The position numbers and the translations under genes are program-made. Shown one piece after another: positions 49,809 to 54,629 of a stretch of 54,629 bases of DNA. A model generated the notes under the pieces. The model saw only the letters and a program-made list of their open reading frames with translations, ran no database searches and was not told the DNA's origin. This DNA is from an uncultured Collinsella sp. (lineage in GTDB: Bacteria; Actinomycetota; Coriobacteriia; Coriobacteriales; Coriobacteriaceae). Numbering within the stretch: the stretch's first letter is position 1; the number at the start of each line of letters is the position of its first letter. The stretch covers positions 1-54,629 of the forward strand of contig CAAETD010000057.1 of NCBI GenBank assembly GCA_900758885.1, given 5' to 3'.

Positions 49809-52613
49809 GTGAGAGCTGCCGTTGTCCTTCGTTCAGTTATATATCGCACCCTGGCCGTCGCGCTTGCCGCGCTTGCCGTACTGAGCACCATCATGCCCGC
49901 CCCCGCCTTTGCCGCCGACTCCGATCAGTCAGTCAAGACGGTCCGCGTTGGTTGGCTCGTCAACAACGAGGGCTTCCAGGACGGCACCCCCGGCGAGCGT
50001 CTCTCGGGATGGGGTTACGAGTACCTCCAGACCCTGTCGTACTACACGCCCGGCTGGCGGTACGAATACGTCTCCGGCACCTTCACCGAGCTTATGGACA
50101 TGCTCGAGGCAGGCGAGATCGACCTCATGCCCAACATCTCCTACTCCGAGGAACGCGCCCAAAAGCTGCTCTTTTCCTCGAACCCCGAGGGCACCGAGCG
50201 CTACTACATCTACGCCAAGCCCGATCGCGACGATCTGGCCAAGGGTGACCCCCAAGCGCTCCAAGGCCTCACCATCGGCTACAACCCCGACGTTATGCAA
50301 ACCTTCGTTGGCCAGCAGTGGCTCACCAACGAAGGAATCACCTGCACATACAGGGAGTATGACGGAGGCTCCGTTCTCTTTGACGCGCTCGCAAACGACG
50401 AAGTCGATGCCGTCATCATGAACGACACCATTTCCTCGCCCGATGCCTCCCCCATGTTCTACGTTGGCTCGAGTGACTACTATTTTGCCGTCCCCAAAAG
50501 CCGCCCCGACCTGATGAACGACATCAATGCCGCCATGACGTCAATCGCCCGCGTCAACCCACGCTATATCGACGAAGTCAAATCTAACTACTCGGCCCAA
50601 AACAGCGGTTCATCATCGCTCAACGGCCCCGAACGTTCCTGGCTCAAGGCGAACAACAACACCATCACGCTCGGCTACATTACGGGCAAACTCCCCTACT
50701 GCAACGAAGACGAAGGCAGCAAAATAGAAGGCTCGCTCGCATCGCTTGCGACGACGCTGCACGATAAATTTGGCATTACGGTCAAAACCGTCGCCTTTGA
50801 TAGCTACAAGATGATGTCAAAGGCCCTGTCAAAGGAAAGCATAGACGTTGCGCTGCCGGTATACCGAGATTACTGGTTTGCCGAGCAAACAGGCGTTGTG
50901 CAGTCGATATCGTTGGGGACCATATCCCTCACCGCCATCCACACCGGCAGCAACCTAAACAAAGACCTTCAGAACATCGCCTGTACCAAATCATCGTTTG
51001 TCAACAAAAATGCACTTGAAAGTCTGTTCCCCACAGCGACCGTAACCGAATACCAATCCGACGATGAAGCGTTCGACGCCCTCAGGAAGGGAACGGCGCA
51101 CTGCATCGTCGCTCCCAGTTCACGCGTAAAAACCATCGGTGACCGTTACGATCTCGAGGACTGCGAGACGACCGAGCTCCCTGACACCTGTGAGCTCTCG
51201 TGCTGGATTTCGCGCGGAAAACCCGAGCTGTTGGGAATCATCAACAAGGGCATCATCAATGCCGGAGAATCGCTCTCCGCAAGCAATTTCTCCTCCACGT
51301 CGTACACGGCCCAGGAATCCAACACGCTTCAATTCCTTTATCGCAACCGCACCGCCATTGCAGCTACCCTCATCGGTATGTTGTCGGTCGGCATCGTCCT
51401 GCTCATCTGGGCGCTCGTACGCGCTCGAACCGAGCGCAAAAAAGCCGATGCCGCCAACGCCGCCAAGACGGCATTCCTCACGCGCATGAGCCACGACATC
51501 CGTACGCCGCTCAACGGTATCCTGGGCCTTATCGAGATCGAGGAATTGAAGGAAGGCGATATCCAGGTCGCCCGCGAGAGCCGTGCCAAGGCGCGCGTTG
51601 CCGCCAATCACCTGCTCTCGCTGATCAACGACATCCTCGAGATGGGCAAAATCGAAGACCGCAAGCTAACACTGGAGCATGCGCCTTTTAACCTCAAAGA
51701 GCTCTGCGACGACACACTGGTGCTGTGCAAGCTCCGCGCGTCCAGTAACGGCATCACAATGCAGGACAATAGTCTGCCGTACGCCACGGGGCCATACATG
51801 ATCGGCAGTCCCACCCATATCCGACAGATCATGATCAACCTGTTAGACAACAGCATTAAGTACAACAAGCGCGGCGGCTCCGTCACCTTTAGCTCAAAGG
51901 CCAAGCCACTCGATAACGGGCGCGCTCTCTTTTGCTTTAGCGTTTCGGACACCGGCATTGGTATGACTCCCAAGTTTTTAAAGCATACCTATGAGCCGTT
52001 TGCCCAAGAAGGTGACGATGCGCGCAGCAAGTTCCAAGGAACCGGCATGGGCATGCCAATCGTCAAGTCGCTTATTGAACTGATGGGCGGTACGATTGAG
52101 ATTTCGAGTGAGGTTGGCGTGGGGAGTACGTTCAGCGTCCAGATTCCGCTCGATATCGACAAAGACCCTCAGGCAAGAGAACGCGCGGACGAGCAAGCAG
52201 ACAGCTGCTCGCTTGCCGGCATGAACGTTCTTTTGGCAGAAGATAACGAGCTCAATGCCGAGATTGCCCAGGCGCTGCTCGAAAGCGAAGGCATTATCGT
52301 AACTCGCGCCGCCGATGGCAACGAAGCGGTCGACCTATACGTTGGCCGTCCCGCCGGCAGCTTCGATGCGATCCTGATGGACATTATGATGCCGGACATG
52401 GACGGTTACGAGGCAACCCGCGCGATTCGCCTGAGCGAGAAGGTCGATGCAGCCGATATCCCCATCATCGCGCTCACCGCCAATGCCTTTGCCGAGGACG
52501 CCAAGGCGGCACACGACGCCGGCATGAACGCCCATCTGTCCAAACCGCTCGACTTTAACAAGCTCAAAAACATACTCGCCCGCATCAAGAAAAACGGATC
52601 TGTTTCGCTATAG
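49809..52613 (+). CDS. Hybrid sensor histidine kinase, BvgS/EvgS-like
   Basis: About 934 residues. A signal-like N-terminal helix is followed by two periplasmic solute-binding domains (~45-265 and ~280-500), a membrane helix (~525-545), a histidine kinase core with H562 in MSHDIRTPLNG, an ATPase domain (NSIKYNKRGG, DTGIGM, GTGMG), and a receiver domain with Asp858 in LMDIMMPDMDG. It should sense a ligand outside the cell. No Hpt domain or response regulator is adjacent. The GTG at 49809 follows AGGA by 6 nt; TTG at 49803 is an alternative. Confidence 0.93.
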   Translation: MRAAVVLRSVIYRTLAVALAALAVLSTIMPAPAFAADSDQSVKTVRVGWLVNNEGFQDGTPGERLSGWGYEYLQTLSYYTPGWRYEYVSGTFTELMDMLEAGEIDLMPNISYSEERAQKLLFSSNPEGTERYYIYAKPDRDDLAKGDPQALQGLTIGYNPDVMQTFVGQQWLTNEGITCTYREYDGGSVLFDALANDEVDAVIMNDTISSPDASPMFYVGSSDYYFAVPKSRPDLMNDINAAMTSIARVNPRYIDEVKSNYSAQNSGSSSLNGPERSWLKANNNTITLGYITGKLPYCNEDEGSKIEGSLASLATTLHDKFGITVKTVAFDSYKMMSKALSKESIDVALPVYRDYWFAEQTGVVQSISLGTISLTAIHTGSNLNKDLQNIACTKSSFVNKNALESLFPTATVTEYQSDDEAFDALRKGTAHCIVAPSSRVKTIGDRYDLEDCETTELPDTCELSCWISRGKPELLGIINKGIINAGESLSASNFSSTSYTAQESNTLQFLYRNRTAIAATLIGMLSVGIVLLIWALVRARTERKKADAANAAKTAFLTRMSHDIRTPLNGILGLIEIEELKEGDIQVARESRAKARVAANHLLSLINDILEMGKIEDRKLTLEHAPFNLKELCDDTLVLCKLRASSNGITMQDNSLPYATGPYMIGSPTHIRQIMINLLDNSIKYNKRGGSVTFSSKAKPLDNGRALFCFSVSDTGIGMTPKFLKHTYEPFAQEGDDARSKFQGTGMGMPIVKSLIELMGGTIEISSEVGVGSTFSVQIPLDIDKDPQARERADEQADSCSLAGMNVLLAEDNELNAEIAQALLESEGIIVTRAADGNEAVDLYVGRPAGSFDAILMDIMMPDMDGYEATRAIRLSEKVDAADIPIIALTANAFAEDAKAAHDAGMNAHLSKPLDFNKLKNILARIKKNGSVSL

Positions 52614-52654
52614 TTTGTGCTCAACAACCATACGCAGCAGAAAGGAAGCCAACG

Positions 52655-53134
52655 ATGTTTAGGCCCTTACGTCGAAAGAAACGCGCCATCACTGACGAGG
52701 AAGCGCGCGAACTGCTCGCCACCTGCAAGCGCGGCGTCTTTGCCGTCAACGGCGACGATGGCTACCCCTATGCCATTCCCGTCAACTACTTCTTTGACGC
52801 CGAGCACGACAAGATTTATTTCCATGGCGCCAAAGCCGGCCACAAGGTCGATTCACTCAAGCGCGATGACAAGGTCTGCTTTACCGTTTACGGCAACGAG
52901 TGGTATAAGGACGATGACTGGGCTCCCTACGTTATGAGCACCGTGGTCTTTGGCCGCTGTCGCTTGGCGAATGACACTCTCGCGTTTATCGAAGACAAAG
53001 TCCGCCAGCTCGCCCTTAAGTACTACCCTTCCGCCGAGGAAGTCGAAGAGGAAATCGCCAAAGACATCAAGGGCGTCCAGCTCTACGAGATTACGATTGA
53101 GCATCTCTGCGGTAAGCAGATTCAGGAAAAGTAA
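52655..53134 (+). CDS. Pyridoxamine 5'-phosphate oxidase-family flavoprotein
   Basis: 159 residues. The split-barrel FMN fold is recognised by RGVFAVNGDDGYPYAIPVNY and IYFHGAKAGHK. It resembles NimA-like proteins rather than true PdxH, so the substrate is unknown. The ATG at 52655 is preceded by AAAGGA some 8 nt away. It follows the kinase gene by 41 nt and may be co-transcribed with it. Confidence 0.9.
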   Translation: MFRPLRRKKRAITDEEARELLATCKRGVFAVNGDDGYPYAIPVNYFFDAEHDKIYFHGAKAGHKVDSLKRDDKVCFTVYGNEWYKDDDWAPYVMSTVVFGRCRLANDTLAFIEDKVRQLALKYYPSAEEVEEEIAKDIKGVQLYEITIEHLCGKQIQEK

Positions 53135-53161
53135 GCCCCTCAGCAGGTCTCATCAATAACA

Positions 53162-53201
53162 ATATGGCCCAGTTCCAACCCACCTTGGAACCGGGCCATA
53201 T
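53162..53201. terminator. Long hairpin between convergent genes
   Basis: ATATGGCCC-A-GTTCCAA pairs with TTGGAAC-C-GGGCCATAT (one mismatch) around CACCC-like bases. The T tract is weak on both sides (TTGTTATT on the minus strand), but its place between two stops supports a bidirectional terminator. Confidence 0.75.
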
Positions 53202-53203
53202 GC

Positions 53204-54629
53204 TTATGAAGCGTCGGCGGCTATGTGCGCAAGCGCCTCAACGAGCTCCTGCGAGCTCACGGGTTTACTCAGGTGCGCGTCCATGCCTGCCTCACGCGAA
53301 AGCCTGCGGTCGTCGGCAAAGGCGTTGGCACTCACGGCGATAATCGGCGTGGTCGCGGCATCCTCGCGATCGAGTGCTCGAATTCGACGCGTGGCCTCAA
53401 GGCCATCGATGCCAGGCATCATGATGTCCATCAACACCACGTCGTACTCGTGCGGTGCGCTCGCGGCAAACGCCTCAACGGCAGACTCGCCATCCTTAGC
53501 ATGCGTCACGACGGCACCGGCACGGCTGAGCGTAAACTGCGCGATCTCGGCATTCAGATCGTTATCCTCTACGAGCAAAACGCGCAGGCCCTGAAGTGCA
53601 TCGTCATCGCCCGCATCCGCGCGAACTGCCCGAGGAATCTCGGAGCGCTTGCATTTCTCAAACGGCAGGCGGATGGTAAACGTCGTCCCCTGCCCCAAGA
53701 CGCTCGTAAAGCTCATGGTTCCGCCCATAAGCTCGACCAACTGTTTTGCGATAGGCGCGCCCAGGCCAGTTCCCGATGAAGCGCCTTCCACCTGTTGCTC
53801 CTCGCGGCAAAACGGCTCGTAGAGGTGCTGTTGGAACTCCTCGCTCATGCCAATACCGTTGTCGGCAATCGTGTATTCATAGACGGGGACGCCATCCGCT
53901 GGCTCCACCTCGCGGCACACCAGACGAACGTAGCCGCCCTGGCGGTTGTACTTGACGGCATTGCCGGCAATATTGAGCAACAGGCGCTTGAGATGCGTCA
54001 CGCTCACCCGCGCATAGGGATGATTAAGCGTCTGCTGGTCGCAGATAATTGTCACCAGACGCTCCTCGGCCTGGCGCTCAAGAATATCGCGCACCTCGTG
54101 GTTGAGGGTCACCAAGTTTGTGGGAACAAGCTCCAAGTCGACCCGCCCGCTCTCCAGGCGACTCATATCGAGTGCCTCGTTGGCAAGGTCGAGCAGCAGT
54201 CCCGATGCCGTCCAGATTTTTGAGCGGCACTCAGTCTGCTTTTGCAGATCGTCCGCATTGGCATCGCCAACCTCGACCATGCCGCGAATGCCGTTGATGG
54301 GCGTGCGCAGATCGTGGCTCATGCGACGCAGAAACTCCGTCTTTGCCGAGTTGGCAGACGAGGCCTCACGCGCCGCCTTTGCCAGCTTGTCGCCATAGTC
54401 GCGCTCCTGCTGCAGCAAGTCCGTCAAACGTCGACGATCAGCGCGGCGACGCACCGTCACAACAACGGCTATAACACCGCCGTAGAGCACCAGCACGCCG
54501 GCGGCAACAGCCGCGGCGACCTCAAAGTAGCGCTGCGCCGAGGCATAGGTGTACACATAGAATTTGTGCGCTTTTCCAAATGTGCCCAAATACCACTCGC
54601 CGTCGGCGTTAACCAATCTGACCTTACCA
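53204..54629 (-). CDS. Hybrid sensor histidine kinase, N-terminus outside the window
   Basis: The frame is open to the window edge, so the N-terminal sensor part is missing; at least 474 residues are present. A membrane helix (GVLVLYGGVIAVVV) is followed by the kinase core (RMSHDLRTPINGIRG), an ATPase domain (NAVKYNRQGG, DNGIGM, GTGLGAP) and a receiver domain (LVEDNDLN, MDIMMPGIDG). It resembles the kinase at 49809 in plan and motif wording, so the two are paralogs facing each other. Confidence 0.92.
   Translation of the reverse strand, partial: GKVRLVNADGEWYLGTFGKAHKFYVYTYASAQRYFEVAAAVAAGVLVLYGGVIAVVVTVRRRADRRRLTDLLQQERDYGDKLAKAAREASSANSAKTEFLRRMSHDLRTPINGIRGMVEVGDANADDLQKQTECRSKIWTASGLLLDLANEALDMSRLESGRVDLELVPTNLVTLNHEVRDILERQAEERLVTIICDQQTLNHPYARVSVTHLKRLLLNIAGNAVKYNRQGGYVRLVCREVEPADGVPVYEYTIADNGIGMSEEFQQHLYEPFCREEQQVEGASSGTGLGAPIAKQLVELMGGTMSFTSVLGQGTTFTIRLPFEKCKRSEIPRAVRADAGDDDALQGLRVLLVEDNDLNAEIAQFTLSRAGAVVTHAKDGESAVEAFAASAPHEYDVVLMDIMMPGIDGLEATRRIRALDREDAATTPIIAVSANAFADDRRLSREAGMDAHLSKPVSSQELVEALAHIAADAS

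Noticed and set aside
1..54629. tRNA or rRNA genes
   Set aside because: No cloverleaf with conserved T-loop and acceptor end or rRNA sequence was recognised by eye; a covariance scan would be needed to exclude a tRNA fully.

Overview
The window looks like chromosome of a gut actinobacterium of the class Coriobacteriia, most likely Collinsella. This rests on a GC-rich coding bias, the gene content (choloylglycine hydrolase, many EamA exporters with LysR regulators, BvgS-like and other hybrid kinases, GGDEF/EAL proteins) and short intergenic hairpins. The genus is an inference from style and protein resemblance; no search was run. The window is almost wholly ordinary chromosome: no rRNA, tRNA, CRISPR-Cas, prophage or intact transposase gene was recognised. 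About 50 genes lie on both strands in short operons.

Left third (1-16.5 kb): an Xre-type DNA-binding domain fused to an AlaA-like aminotransferase, with inverted repeats over its own promoter; a divergent LysR/EamA exporter pair; the potassium transporter Kup; a bile salt hydrolase; a deformylase-like protein that has lost its catalytic glutamate; a purine (NCS2) permease; an esterase; a MetE-like methyltransferase with a LysR regulator and a HAD phosphatase; a TPP riboswitch controlling thiM, a thiamine-binding protein gene and thiE; and a patatin-like lipase.

Middle (16.5-35 kb): a multidomain GGDEF/EAL protein followed by a shorter paralog broken by a frameshift; an FMN reductase, a cysteine-less ArsC-like protein, a CobW GTPase and TrmL. 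Then comes a block of ATPase, UvrA-like ABC protein and paralogous ATPase, bracketed by near-identical hairpins that also supply the stop codons of the genes on either side. Next are a TetM/EF-G-like GTPase, a GNAT enzyme, RsmJ, RlmA and small membrane or zinc proteins.

Right third (35-54.6 kb): a MATE exporter; a second LysR/EamA divergent pair sharing two spaced motifs with the first; Ung; a VUT (queuosine precursor) transporter with an SDR; RF3; and an array of eight 16-bp repeats in strictly alternating orientation every 40 bp. After it come a GntR-ABC operon whose ATPase gene has an in-frame amber codon, a MITE-like 173-bp element, another EamA protein, an EFR1-type flavodoxin-ferredoxin, a ClC protein, a LOG-family enzyme with a 2-TM potassium channel, and two hybrid sensor kinases facing each other across a flavin-binding oxidase-like gene. 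The last kinase runs off the window.

The most unusual signals are the alternating-repeat array at 42565-42865, the hairpin-bracketed ATPase/UvrA-like/ATPase block, the shared motifs of the two LysR/EamA regions, and the operator-rich promoter of the HTH-aminotransferase fusion.
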